64,000 bases of DNA from Hibiscus mutabilis (Eukaryota > Streptophyta > Magnoliopsida > Malvales > Malvaceae). The notes under the pieces were generated by a model. The model had not been told where the DNA came from. It worked only from the letters and a program-made list of their open reading frames with translations, and did not search any database. Of the stretch, positions 11,462 through 23,596 are shown in pieces. Both the position numbers and the translations under genes were made by a program. Location: NCBI GenBank assembly GCA_019671005.1, contig CM033726.1, positions 23,983,440-24,047,439 on the forward strand, written 5' to 3'. Numbering within the stretch: the first letter of the stretch is position 1; each line of letters opens with the position of its first letter.

Positions 11462-14400
11462 TGTAACACCCTAAACCGGGCTTAGGAAAGTTACAACTAT
11501 CTAAGTGACTATCTAATTGAATTAAGTGTTAGTCAAATTAAAAGAATTGGAAATTAATTGAGGGAAGAACATTAGCTAACATAATTAAAGGATTAAAATG
11601 TTATAACTAGTAAGTTAGAGTGCCAAACTAAGATGACAAAATTGAAACTAGAATAAAGCATTAAAATTGCATGGTAAATAGATCATTTATTAATAGTGGA
11701 ACACATGTGGCAATTCATGGCAAGATTATTCACACATGGAAAATAAGAAATGAGGTTGACCGGCCATTGTTAATGGAAAAGAAAAAGAAAATTAAATTGA
11801 ATTCATCTTCTTCATCCTTTCATCCTCCTTAACCGATTCTTAAGAAAATAGAGAGAGAGAATTGCTTGTTGATCAAATTAGATTAGGAGGAAGGTATAAT
11901 GCTCGATTTCTTAGTTGAATTCCATGTTTGAATCTTATATTTTGATGTTGTTGCTGTCTAATTTGATTAGGATGGAAGAATTTGGTTGCTGGAATTGTTG
12001 TATTATGGTTTTGTATTGTAAAGAATGTATAGATAACATTAAGTTAAAGTTGAATAATGATAATAAGCATGCTGGAAAATTTCTGGAAAATTTCTAAGAA
12101 AGATGTATATGGTTGCTGGAAATTTAGGTATTGAATTGGAATTATTCGAATGTACAAGTGAAAATGTTCTGCCATATATGCATGTACAAGTGAAAATGTT
12201 CTGCCATATAAGTATGTACACATGCTTGATTTTATACATAATGCCCTGTTTTGATCATGTTGCTAGGTGAATTGGACTGACCTAGACAAGTAAGAATATG
12301 TATATGAGTTGAATTATAATGATAGAGTCATGGCTTGAATGAATATGAAGCTAGAAACACCAACTAGTGTAATCTGCACAGACTGCTTTGTTCTGGGCAG
12401 TAACTTTGAAAAATCACCAAAAATTGTATAAAGGGAATTTAAGGCTGAAAATTTTATGGAAAATGCCTTAATATGTGTAAAATCATTAGGAGAAAACATA
12501 ACTAAATTCTGGATTGTAGAATGAATTGTAGAAATAAAACACTAAGGACAGTGTAAACTGTCCACTGTTGTAAATTGCCCTGTCTTTAAACAAAAAACTG
12601 TATTAATTGGCAAAGAATTAAAATTCAAGGCCTACATGGTTAGAAGGAAAATTAATTTAGCTTTCGAACGGTGTAAACCAATTGAAATTCTGATGTACGG
12701 AATGAAAGTTATGCATATTTTAGTAAGTAATGCACAAGCTGTCAGGCAGTAGCAACAACTTTGATGTTTTGAAATGAATGAATTATGAATTGTTGCCTTG
12801 TTTTGAAGAAATGAATGTACTTTGTCTTGACCTTGATTTAATTGTATGAATTGCTAGAGCAAGTAGTAAAACTTGTGGAGGAAGAAAGGAGTGGCCAAGC
12901 GAGGGGCAAACACAAAGGAATTTGGATCCAAGATTAGCTAAGCTTGGAGTATTGTGAGTGTAGTTTAATATAGGGTTGAGACTTAGGTCCTAACCGAAGA
13001 TGCATGTTTAATTCTTGTTATTTCAAGCCATGTTAATGTACTTGATTTAAGCTTAATTGTGATGAAAAACTGGAAGAATGGTTTAAGCTAAAACTTGGGA
13101 TTTAATAGTAACATGTATGTTGTTGAATTATCTAGAAAGAAAAGTGAAAATAAATGCTTGAACCTTGATGCCTTGACTGTGATTAATTCGAATGAATACT
13201 TGGATGTACCACTATGATTTAAATGCTTGTTAACATGATATAAATCTTGAATTAAAGATTTTGCTTGATGCCTAAGAAATGGCATATGTTAATTGCTTGC
13301 TTGAATGACAAGATTAAATTGTAAAGTGTAGAGCTAAGGCTCAATTGGCCTAAGGGTTGTATATATGAACATGATCTTGCAATGTATCACTTGAATTGAT
13401 CCTTGAATAAGCTATTGCTTGACATAAACATGTAATACTTGAATAAGTGATTCATAATTGAACAAAGCCTTGGTTGTTAGTGGTCATAGGTAGAAGGGCA
13501 AGCCTTAGAGTCGAGCTTATAGTGTCAGGGTGGACTACAGTCCAGGGCCAAGGCCTGTAATTGGCGATAGACGGAGGATACGTATGTGTGGCATTTTGCG
13601 ACAGTAGGAGGGTTGACCAGTACTACAGTACATCTTGTGGCGACAGTTGGTTTGAGACTCGATTACCTAGACAACTAAATACCAAAGACTTAAACTAAAG
13701 AAAGCAAATGAGAAATAATTAAAGAGTAAAGTTTACATGATACTTGAGTGTCTTGATACTTGAATTATATGATACTTGAATTACTTGACACTTGAATGCC
13801 TTGATACTTCAATTACTTGATACTTGAATTACATGATACTTGAGTTTTTTGATATATGAACTACTTGATACTTGAATTACATGATACTTGAATTACTTGA
13901 CACTTGAATGGCTTGATACTTGAATTACTTGATACTTGAGTTACATGATACTTGAGTTTCTTGATATATGAACTACTTGATACTTGAATTACTTGACACA
14001 TGAATGCCTTGATACTTGAATTACTTGATACTTGAATTGCTACTTGAATGGTTTATAATCCTTCTTGCATCGATGTGTGCCTAATGTTTTGCTTGAAATG
14101 ATATGTCACTAAATTTGAAAATGATAAGTATTCATTTAAAGCTTGAATTCGAACTGCTTCCACTTTGACTAGGCTCAAACTTAGTTATTTGATACATGTT
14201 AATAAAATGGTTAGAACTAGTTACTACCTCACTAAATACATTGTTGTACTTATCACTCTCGTTTACATTCTTCCCAGCCACAGGTTAAAGGATTCGATCG
14301 TTGCTTGATCCTGATTCCTGAATTCTTGAGCTGGAAGCAAGACACAAACATAGCTAAAGTATGGACATACTTGTTTTGTACTCCCCTAGTTGGTGGCACT

Positions 14401-15028
14401 TAGTTATATATAATGTCTAGTGCATGCATTTTGAATACTTGATCTTGTATATATGAATATGATCTTCAATGGGCCTACTATCTTGTGAACTTGGTTATTA
14501 ATATAAATCAAGTAAAGAACTTAAATTCTATTGAAGTATTTGTTGCGCATATGGTTATGTATATATGGATTTTATCAAAGTAATTGATCTAGTCTTGTGC
14601 CAATCGAATGTCTTGTGAGTTAAGATAGTCTTGTATGATCATGACATGTTACATAAGTATTTTATAATCTTGAATGGTAAATGTTGAATGGTAAGGTTGG
14701 CATATTTCTTGCTTGGAGAAAAGGTATGTACAATTGAATGTTACATGTATTAAGTTAAGAAACAATGAAATGAAATGGAAGCACGATTGTCCTTAATCTA
14801 TTCGAATGATGATGATTGTATGATAATGTTAATTGAAATTTTTGGGAACCTATAATGTATGTAATTAAGATTGTTTACATGTTAAGTAATGTATGTTTGG
14901 TTACTTGTTAATTAAGTAACTCATCTAATAGGGGTGAGTTAGCCTATCCTTTCCTTATTCATGCTTGTATTGTTCATTAGTAACGCTCCCGAAACGGTTT
15001 CCTGCCAACTCGAGTAGGGGGTGTTACA
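11462..15028 (+). repeat. 5' LTR of element B
   Basis: TGTAACACCCTAAACC at the start and GGGGTGTTACA at the end, matching the 3' LTR at 18689-22338. It contains a 16-bp minisatellite (13736-14050). A 28-bp block with ACAAGTGAAAATGTTCTGCC occurs twice (about 12151 and 12183) but once in the sister LTR. Short reading frames that look identical in both LTRs merely reflect LTR identity; I see no protein family in them. Confidence 0.92.
13736..14050 (+). repeat. 16-bp minisatellite inside B's 5' LTR
   Basis: About 20 imperfect copies of the 16-bp unit ATACTTGAATTACTTG, with recurring variants (ATACTTGAGTTTCTTG, ATATATGAACTACTTG, ACACTTGAATGCCTTG). The same array in the 3' LTR (20939-21355) is about 100 bp longer, so copy number changed after insertion. 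Confidence 0.93.
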
Positions 15029-15034
15029 TTTGAT

Positions 15035-15047
15035 TGGTATCAGAGCT
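15035..15047 (+). other. Primer binding site of element B
   Basis: TGGTATCAGAGCT, six bases after the LTR end at 15028; initiator tRNA-Met type, as in element A. Confidence 0.88.
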
Positions 15048-15183
15048 TTTTAGTCAGTTTTAGGATTGAACTGGACTCTCTTGCATCATATAGGATACTT
15101 GTGCCACCTAGGAGACTTGAAATGTATAGCTTGTGTCTTTGCTTAACTAAACCAAACCCCTAATTGTTCTCTTTAAACGTAGA

Positions 15184-15312
15184 ATGTCTGAAACAAGGCT
15201 CGCTCGGGACGATGAAAGTCTCGTAGGCTCCTCAAATGAAGAGGATAGTGTAAGGATGGAACAGAATCCTCCACAGCAACAAGCTGAACCTAGATCGCAA
15301 GCTCAACCTTGA
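15184..15312 (+). pseudogene. Short gag N-terminal remnant of element B
   Basis: An ATG opens about 42 codons (MSETRLARDDESLVGSSNEE, then a Gln/Pro-rich stretch) ending in TGA. Its position just after the primer site and its acidic start suit the beginning of gag. The capsid and zinc knuckle that should follow are not present; protease sequence begins less than 200 bp later. Confidence 0.55.
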
Positions 15313-15483
15313 TTGTAAAATTGAACTTAAAGCCTGAAATTGTAAAACAAAGCCTTGTAGTTTCGAACCCTATAGGGGGATTACAAACATAAGTCTTATC
15401 TGTAGAAATTGTTCCCTATTTATTCAAAATGTACCCTTCTTGTTGATCTATATATACTACCAACTTGTGAGTTCGATCTAGTA

Positions 15484-16990
15484 CTGGATTAGATTGGTTA
15501 AGCAAGCATGAAGCCTGGGTAGATTGCCTAAATAGGAGACTTTACCTTCGGGGTTTATGAAAGGAATCAATTCTTCTAATTGAGAAGAAACCGACCTTAG
15601 TCTTTGCTACTATGGTCTTACAAGATGAACTTGAATTTGGCTTACCTAGTGTGCCTATTGTATATGAATATCTCGATGTTTTTCCCGAGGAACTTCCTGG
15701 TCTCTCTCCAACCAGAGAAGTAGAGTTCGGGATCGATGTCCAACCTGGAACAACTCTGGTGTCCATCACACCTTATCGAATGGCACTTGTTGAGTTGAAA
15801 GAACTCAAGAAGCAACTACAAGAGCTACAAGACAAGGTTTTCATTAGACCTAGCTCGTCTCCCTGGGGTGCTCCAGTCCTGTTCGAGAAGAAGAAAGATG
15901 AGACTATAAGACTCGGTATTGACTACAGACAATTGAACAAGCTTACTATCAAGAATCAATATCCTCTCCCAATGATTGAAGATCTTTTCGATCAACTCAA
16001 AGATGTTGTAGTATTCTCAAAGATCGATCTACGATCAGGATACTACCAAATGAGGGTAAAAGAAAAAGATGTACCCAAGACAGCCTTTCGTACTCAATAT
16101 GGCCATTTTGAATTCCTTGTAATGCCATTCGGATTAACGACTGCTCCAGCTACTTTCATGGATCTCATGAACCGTGTATTCAAGCCCTATCTTGACAAGT
16201 TCATAGTAGTCTTCATTGATGACATTCTAGTGTATTCTCGGAATAAGAAGGAATATTCTAAACACATTCGAATTGTATTACAAACTCTCCGAGAACGTCA
16301 ATTGTTTACAAAGTTCTCTAAATGCGAATTTTGGCTATCGAAAGTGTCGTTCCTTAGCCATGTCATCTCGGTATAAGGGATTAAAGTAGACCCAAGCAAA
16401 ATTCAGTCCATCCTAGATTGGAGACCTTCAAGGAGTGTTGGTGAGGTCAGAAGCATTCTCGGTTTAGCCGGGTATTATCGACGTTTTGTCAAGGGATTCT
16501 CATCCACTGCCGCAAGTTTGACTAAGCTAACTTGCAAAGATACACCCTTTGTTTGGTCGGAGAACCAACAACGAAGCTTCGATCAGCTTAAACAAGCCCT
16601 GACTCACGCTCCAATTCTCATTCAACTAGTATCGGGCAAGGAGTACATTGTTTACAGTGATGCATCTCATTTGGGACTAAGATGTGTCCTAATGCAAGAT
16701 GGAAACTTGGTAGCTTACGCTTCAAGGCAACTAAAACCACACGGGTCAAACTACCCTACACACAATCTAGAATTGGCAGCTATCGTGTTTGCACTCAAAG
16801 TCTGGAGACATTACTTGTACGTGGAGAAATATAATTTGTTCACAGACCACAAGATTATTAAATACCTCCTAACTCAGAAAGACTTGAACTTGAGGCAAAT
16901 GAGATGGCTATAGTTACTTAAAGATTACGATTTGGTTATCGATTACCATCTGGGGAAAGCAAACGTTGTTGCTGATGCCCTTAGTCGCGG
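15484..16990 (+). pseudogene. Protease end, RT and RNase H of element B
   Basis: 15484-15605 carries out-of-frame protease tail sequence (LDWISLVKQAWSL, compare LGMDWLSKHEAWVDC). From 15612 an open stretch covers RT: YEYLDVFPEELPGLSP, IDYRQLNKLTIKNQYPLP, SKIDLRSGYYQMRVKEKDVP, and catalytic VVFIDDILVYSRNKKEY near 16210. One TAA at 16374 interrupts it, and RNase H continues in the same frame from 16518 (VYSDASHLGL, ELAAIVFALKVWRHYLY, FTDHKIIKYLLTQKDL). A TAG at 16911 precedes LLKDYDLV and VVADALSR at 16990. Less damaged than A's pol, in agreement with the nesting order. Confidence 0.9.
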
Positions 16991-17225
16991 ACCATACTCG
17001 GGTAAACCCTTAAATCTAAATCCTAGAATAATTTATTTGAATGTTTCTTTTCTTGACATGCAAGTAACCAATCGAAATAGACTTTTCTTGACTTACAAGT
17101 AACTATTCGAAAATCTCCCTTACTGATCTTTTCCATTCGTTTATAGCTTCCTTGGCTATCAATGCTCATTTTCCTTTATCCAAAGGATTGAAATTCTTGT
17201 CTGAACTTTAATTTCAATCTAGCCT

Positions 17226-18678
17226 AATCTCGAGAATTGAAGAACTCCAACAAATTGATCCAGATCTTCAGAAGATCGTGTCCAAGCTAGACTCTGAGTC
17301 TAATTCTGACTTCTCCCTCAAGTCGAATGCACTCCTCTATTTCAAGGATAGAGTATGTGTTCCTAACAATGAAGAACTAAGACACAAGATGTTACAAGAA
17401 GCTCGCCAAAGCTCTTTCTCGGTTCACCCTGGATCGGTTAAGATGTACAAGAACCTAAAGCCACTATACTGGTGGCCAGGCATGAAATCGGCTATCATAG
17501 ACTTTGTTTCAAAGTGCTTAACTTGTCAGAGGGTCAAAGCCGAGCATCAAGTCCCTACTGGATTGCTCCAACATATCGAATTCCCTCAGTGGAAATGGGA
17601 TAGAATTACAATGGATTTCGTTATTGGTCCTCCTTCCACTCCAAGAAAGAACGATGTTGTATGGGTGATTGTTGATAGATTCACAAAGTCTACTCATTTC
17701 ATCCCTGTTTGAATGAACATGAGCTTGGAAACCTTAGCCGAGCTATACATTCGTGAAGTGATTCGATTACACGGTGTACCTACAGCTATAATCTCTGATC
17801 GAGACCCTAAATTTGCTTCCCGATTCTAGAAATCATTGCAAAAAGCCCTTGGAACCAAAGTGCATTTCAACATAGCTTTTCATCCACAAAGTGATGGCCA
17901 ATCTGAAAGAATCATCCAAGTACTTGAAGACATGCTACGTGCTCGTGTTATAGACTTCGAAAAGAACTGGGAGAAATCTCTACCCCTAGTAGAGTTTGCT
18001 TACAACAATAGCTACCAGATATCTATCCAGATGGATCCTTTCGAAGCTCTATACGGAAGAAAATGTAGGACTCCCTTGTGCTGGTCTGAATTGGGAGAAA
18101 ACAAAGTATTGGGACCTCAATTGCTTAGAGAAACTGAAGAACAAGTGAAGATCATTCATGATCGATTGAAGCAAGCCTATGATAGACAGAAAGCATATGC
18201 AGACTTGAAAAGGAGAGACATCCAATACAATGTTGGAGACAAGGTCTTCCTCAAAGTGTCCCCTTGTAAGAAAGTCCTTCGGTTTGGAAGAAAAAGGAAA
18301 CTCAGTCCCCGATTCATTGGTCCATTTGAAATCATTGAAAGAATTGGGCCAGTGACCTATCGATTAGCTCTTCCCAGTGAATTTGATAAGATCCACAATG
18401 TCTTCTATGTTTCCATGCTCTGAAGATATCGATCTGACCCATCTCGTGTCCTTGAGCCCGAAGAAGTAAAGTTGAATCCTGACTTGTCTTACAAAGAAGA
18501 ACCAGTTCAAATTCTTGATCCTGAAGTTAGAAAGCTCAGGACCAAAATCATTCCTCTTGTCAAAGTCTTATGGAGAAACCACAAGATAGAAGAGGCAACA
18601 TGGGAATCTGAAGGAATCACGAGGAAGCAAAATCCTCACCTATTCGATCAGGTAAATTCGAGGGAGAATTTATATTAA
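17226..18678 (+). pseudogene. Integrase and chromodomain of element B
   Basis: In a different frame from RT/RNase H (shift between about 16990 and 17270), one frame runs to 18678 with TGA at 17710, TAG at 17827 and TGA at 18421. Zinc region: QEARQSSFSVHPG, where the first His of HHCC is replaced, then SKCLTCQ. Core: WDRITMDFVIGPP (first Asp), ISDRDPKFASRF (second Asp), DGQSERIIQVLEDML (Glu). C-terminus: SPRFIGPFEIIERIGPV, then IPLVKVLWRNHKIEEATWE, the chromodomain-like tail. The region 16990-17226 between RNase H and the integrase shows no clear family sequence. Confidence 0.9.
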
Positions 18679-18688
18679 GGGGGAGAAT
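18677..18688 (+). other. Polypurine tract of element B
   Basis: AAGGGGGAGAAT directly before TGTAACACCC of the 3' LTR at 18689. Confidence 0.82.
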
Positions 18689-21600
18689 TGTAACACCCTA
18701 AACCGTGCTTATGAAAGTTACCACTATCTAAGTGACTAACTAATTGAATTAAGTGTTAGTCAAATTAAAAGAATTGGAAATTAATTGAGGGAAGAACATT
18801 AGCTAACATAATTAAAGGATTAAAATGTTATAACTAGTAAGTTAGAGTGCCAAATTAAGATGACCAAATTGAAAGTAGAATAAAGCATTAAAATTGCATG
18901 GTAATTAGACCATTTATTAATAGTGGAACACATGTGGCAATTCATGGCAAGATTATTCACACATGGCAAATAAGAAATGAGGTTGGCCGGCCATTGTGAA
19001 TGGAAAAGAAAGAGAAAATTAAATTAAATTCATCTTCTTCATCCTTTCATCCTCCTTAACCGATTCTTGAGAAAATAGAGAGCGAGAATTGCTTGTTGAT
19101 CAAATTAGATTAGGAGGAAGGTATAATGCTTGATTTCTTACTTGAATTCCATGTTTGAATCTTATATTTTGATGTTGCTGTCTAATTTGATTTGGATGGA
19201 AGAATTTGGTTGCTAAAATTGTTGTATTATGGTTTTGTATTGTAAAGAATGTATAGATAACATTAAGTTAAAGTTGAATAATGATAATAAGCATGCTGGA
19301 AAATTTTTGGAAAATTTCTAAGAAAGATGTATATGGTTTCTAGAAATTTAGGTATTGAATTGGAATTATTCGAATGTACATATGCATGTACAAGTGAAAA
19401 TGTTATGCCTTGTAAGTATGTACGCATGCTTGATTTTATACATAATGCCCTGTTTTGATCATGTTGCTAGGTGAATTGGACTGACCTAGACAAGAAAGAA
19501 TATTTATATGAGTTGAATTATAATGATAGAGTCATGGCTTGAAAGAATATGAAGATAGAAACACCAACTAGTGTAATCTGCCCAGAATGCTTTGTTCTGG
19601 GCAGTAACTTTGAAAATCACCAAAAACTGTATAAAGGGAATTTAAGGCTGAAAATTTTATGGACAATGCCTTAATATGTCTAAAATCATTAGAAGAAAAC
19701 ATAACTAAATTCTGGATTGTAGAATGAATTGTAGAAATGAAACACAAAGGACAGTGCAAACTGTACAGTGTTGTAAATTGCCCTGTCTTTAAACAAAAAA
19801 CTGTATTAATTGGAAAAGAATTAAAATGCAAGGCCTATATGGTTAGAAGTACAATTAATTTATCTTTACAACGGTGTAAACCAATTGAAATTTCGATGTA
19901 CGGAATGAAAGTTATGCATATTTTAGTAAGTAATGCACAAGCTGCCAGACAGTAGCAACTGCTTTGATGTTTTGAAATGAATGAATTATAAATTGTTGCC
20001 TTGTTTTGAAGAAATGAATGTACTTTGTCTTGACCTTGATTTAATTGTATGAATTGATAGAGCAAGGAGTAAAACTTGTGGAGGAAGAAAGGAGTGGCCG
20101 AGCTAGTGGCAAACACAAAGGAATTTGGATCCAAGATTAGCTAAGCTTGGAGTATTGTGAGTGTAGTTTAATATAGAGTTGGGACTTAGGTCCTAACCAA
20201 AGATGCATGTTTAATTCTTTTTATTTCATGCCATGTTAATATACTTGATTTAAGCTTAATTGTGATGAAAAAGTGGAAGAATGGTTTAAGCTAAAACTTG
20301 GGATTTAATAGTAACATGTAGGTTGTTGAATTATCAAGGAAGAAAAGTGAAAACAAATGCTTGAACCTTGATGCCTTGACTGTGATTAATTCGAATGAAT
20401 ACTTGGATGTACCACTATGATTTAAATGCTTGTTAACATGATATAAATCTTGAATTAAAGATTTTGCTTGATGCCTAAGAAATGGCATATGTTAACTGCT
20501 TGCTTGAATGACAAGATTAAATTGTAAAGTGTAGAGGTAAGGCTCAATTGGCCTAAGGGCCGTGTATATGAACATGATCTTGCAATGTATCACTTGAATT
20601 GATCCTTGAATAAGCTATTGCTTGACATAAACATGTAATACTTGAATAAGTGATTCATAATTGAACAAAGCCTTGGTTGTTAGTGGCCATAGGTAGAAGG
20701 GCATGCCTTAGAGTCGAGCTCATTGTGTCAGGGTGGACTACGGTCCAGGGCTAAGGCCCCTAATTGGTAATAGACGGACGGTACGTATGTGTGGTCTTTG
20801 GCGACAGTAGGAAGGTTGACCAGTACTACGGTACATCTTGTGGTAACAGTTGGTTGGAGACTCGATTACCTAGACAACTAAATACCAAAGGCTTAAACTA
20901 AAGAAAGCAAATGAGAAATAATTAAAGAGTAAAGTTTACATGATACTTGAGTGTCTTGATACTTGAATTACTTGATACTTGAATTACATGATACTTGAAT
21001 TACTTGACACTTGAATGCCTTAATACTTGAATTACTTGACACTTGAATGCCTTAATACTTGAATTACTTGATACTTGAATTACATGATACTTGAGTTTCT
21101 TGATATATGAACTACATGATACTTGAATTACTTGACACTTGAATTACATGATACTTGAGTTTCTTGATATATGAACTACATGATACTTGAATTACTTGAC
21201 ACTTGAATGCCTTGATACTTGAATTACTTGATACTTGAATTACATGATACTTGAGTTTCTTGATATATGAACTACTTGATACTTGAATTACATTATACTT
21301 GAATTACTTGACACATGAATGCCTTGATACTTGATACTTGAATTGCTACTTGAATGGTTTATAATCCTTCTTGCATCGATGTGTGCCTAATGTTTTGCTT
21401 GAAATGATATGTCACTAAATTTGAAAATGATAAGTATGCATTTAAAGCTTGAATTCGAACTACTTCCAACTTTGACTATGCTCAAACTTAGTTATTTGGT
21501 ACATGTTAATAAAATGGTTAGAACTACTTACTACCTCACTAAGTACATTCTTTTACTTATCACTCTTGTTTCCATTCTTCACAACCACAGGTTAAAGGAT

Positions 21601-22338
21601 TCGATCGTTGCTTGATCCTAAAGCCTGAATTCTTGAGCTGGAAGCAAGACACAAGCATAGCTAAAGTATGGACATACTTTTTTTGTACTCCCCTAGTTGG
21701 TGGCACTTAGTTATATATAATGTCTAGTGCATGCATTTTGAATACTTGATCTTGTATATATGTATATGGTCTTGAATGGGCCTACTATCTTGTGAACTTG
21801 GTTATTAATATAAATCAAGTAAAGAACTTAAATTTTGTGTATTGGAGTATTTGTTGTGCATATGGTTATGTATATATGGATTTTATCAAAGTAATTGATC
21901 TAGTCTTGTGCCAATCGAATGTCTTGTGAGTTAAGATAGTCTTGTATGATCATGACATGTTATATAAGTATTTTATAATCTTGAATGGTAAATGCCGAAT
22001 GGTAAGTTTGGCATATTGCTTTCTTGGAGAAAAGGTATGTACAATTTAATGTTACATGTATTAAGTTAAGAAACAATGAAATGAAATGGAAGCATGATTG
22101 TCCTTAATCTATTCGAATGATGATGATTGTATGATAATTTTAATTGAAATTTTTGGTAACATATAATGTATGTAATTAAGATTGTTTACATGTTAAGTAA
22201 TGTATGTTTGGTTACTTGTTAATTAAGTAACTCATCTAATAGAGCTGAGTTAGCCTATCTTTGCCTTGTTCATGCTTGTAATGTTCATTATTAACCCTCC
22301 CGAACCTTTTTCTTGTCAACCCGGGTGGGGGTGTTACA
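18689..22338 (+). repeat. 3' LTR of element B
   Basis: Starts TGTAACACCCTAAACC and ends GGGGTGTTACA at 22338, followed by the TTTCT duplication. Compared with the 5' LTR it has scattered substitutions, a single copy of the block that is duplicated near 12151-12210, and a longer minisatellite (20939-21355). Confidence 0.92.
20939..21355 (+). repeat. 16-bp minisatellite inside B's 3' LTR
   Basis: About 26 units of ATACTTGAATTACTTG and variants. Blocks of several units are repeated in order (for example the run with ACTTGACACTTGAATGCC and the run with GAGTTTCTTGATATATGA), indicating expansion by multi-unit steps relative to the 5' LTR array. Confidence 0.93.
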
Positions 22339-22343
22339 TTTCT
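22339..22343 (+). other. Target site duplication of element B, right
   Basis: TTTCT after the terminal CA of B's 3' LTR, matching 11457-11461. Confidence 0.93.
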
Positions 22344-23596
22344 AGTAAGGCAACAGGTGAGTGCATTTCTACTATTTTATTTGATATGAGAAAGACTTGC
22401 GATGAGTCTATCTTGAATGTCAATTCACAAATGATATCTTTTCAATGATTTTTGAAAAGAACTATGAATGATTTTCGGGTATGAATTGCCCAATGCACTT
22501 TTATATGATACTGTGAAATGTTCATATCTTTTGATATTTTAAATAAGTGAATGATATATGATAGTGAATGTAAAGCCCATTGTTTGCATTATGAGATTTT
22601 TTGGTATAATTGGCATGCCAATGAGGTGGGATTATAATGATGCAGTGATCTTGTATAAGTGTACAACAGTTATTAAGTGAATGGTGACGCTGTGTTCAAC
22701 ATCTATGACCTAGTGATACAGTGATGTTGTAAAAGTTTACAGCATTTATACAGTGATAAAGTGATATAGTGTTTTATTTTGGCACAACAAATTAGTTGAT
22801 GCCATGCATGTGCATACTCAATAGTGACTCGCATACCATACATCCTCATTTATCTTACATTGGGCTATGATTTAAATAACAGTGAAAAGTACAAATGAAA
22901 TGATTGAGTGAAAGTAATATTAATTTTTGAACAGATGTTTTCGCTATGAAATGCCTTATTTACATAAACTATTATTTTCAATGTTATTTATTGAATTATT
23001 TATTACAAAGTTTAATTGAGATAATAGTTGCCTCACTAAGATTATACTTAGTGTGTGAATATTTCACGCGTAGGTAAAAGAACGTAAGGAGTAAGGAGCT
23101 ACAAAAGAAGACATCATCTCTTCGGAAAGTGATACATCATTATCAGTAAGACATCCCCGATGTATCTTTTTGATATTATTAGTTGGCATGTATCTTATAA
23201 ATGTTTTAGGTTATTTTGATAAGAAAATTTTTTGAAATGGTTGTAATGTTATAAACTAATATGGATACTTATAGTGGATATTATTAATTAAGTATGTTTG
23301 AAATCGTATTTTATTAGCTATCCAAATGATTTTTAATTTAGGTAGTTTTTAGGCATTTTACTATTTATATAAATTAGAATTGAACTGCCATGTTGCTGCC
23401 TGAATTAAGGTTCAGATTGAACTTAGAAGTATTAGTTTTAAATTTTACGCGATTAAATATTCTTTTAGAAAATGGTAAATTGTTTATATTTGAAAGAAAC
23501 AAAATTTTACTGATTTTGAAATAAAAACTATTGTACGTGTGTCATGTGACATCTCTAACTCGTATTCAGTGATGGATACGAGTAAAGGGTGTTACA
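22344..23596 (+). repeat. Right LTR of array A, right part
   Basis: Resumes the LTR interrupted at 11461 (AGTAAGGCAACAGGTGAGTG here, AGTGAGGCAACAGGTGAGTG at about 4227 in the central LTR) and ends GGGTGTTACA at 23596. It retains about 420 bp (about 23020-23440) that the central LTR has lost. Confidence 0.9.

Larger units (their letters stand above)
11462..22338 (+). mobile_element. Element B: complete Tekay-type LTR retrotransposon with most of gag missing
   Basis: 10,877 bp, with LTRs of 3567 bp (11462-15028) and 3650 bp (18689-22338), a Met-tRNA primer site, a polypurine tract and a perfect TTTCT duplication, so it moved as one insertion into the right LTR of array A. The internal region is only 3660 bp, because nearly all of gag and the front of protease are absent while RT to chromodomain is recognisable. 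It carries several stops and one frameshift, so it is not autonomous now. The LTRs are highly similar but not identical, making B younger than A. Confidence 0.93.
1..23596 (+). mobile_element. Element A: tandem Tekay-type Ty3/Gypsy array
   Basis: Order seen: internal region (1-2805, its 5' part outside the window), LTR (2806-5174), second internal region (5175-9925), LTR (9926-11461 plus 22344-23596, split by element B). The central LTR directly abuts a polypurine tract on its left and a primer binding site on its right, so it is shared by both internal regions. Gene order protease, RT, RNase H, integrase and a C-terminal chromodomain-like segment is that of plant chromoviruses, Tekay clade by motif. 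Both coding regions are full of stops, so the element is dead. The right end ...GTGTTACA at 23596 is followed by sequence that aligns to the interior of element C's 3' LTR near 32154, so the array inserted into C's 5' LTR. Confidence 0.88.

Noticed and set aside
13088..13285. 65-residue minus-strand reading frame repeated exactly at 20291-20488
   Set aside because: It lies in the two LTRs of element B, so identity follows from LTR identity; composition is AT-driven and no family is recognisable.
13736..14050. CRISPR-like array (regular short repeats)
   Set aside because: Contiguous 16-bp units without unique spacers, inside a plant LTR: a minisatellite.
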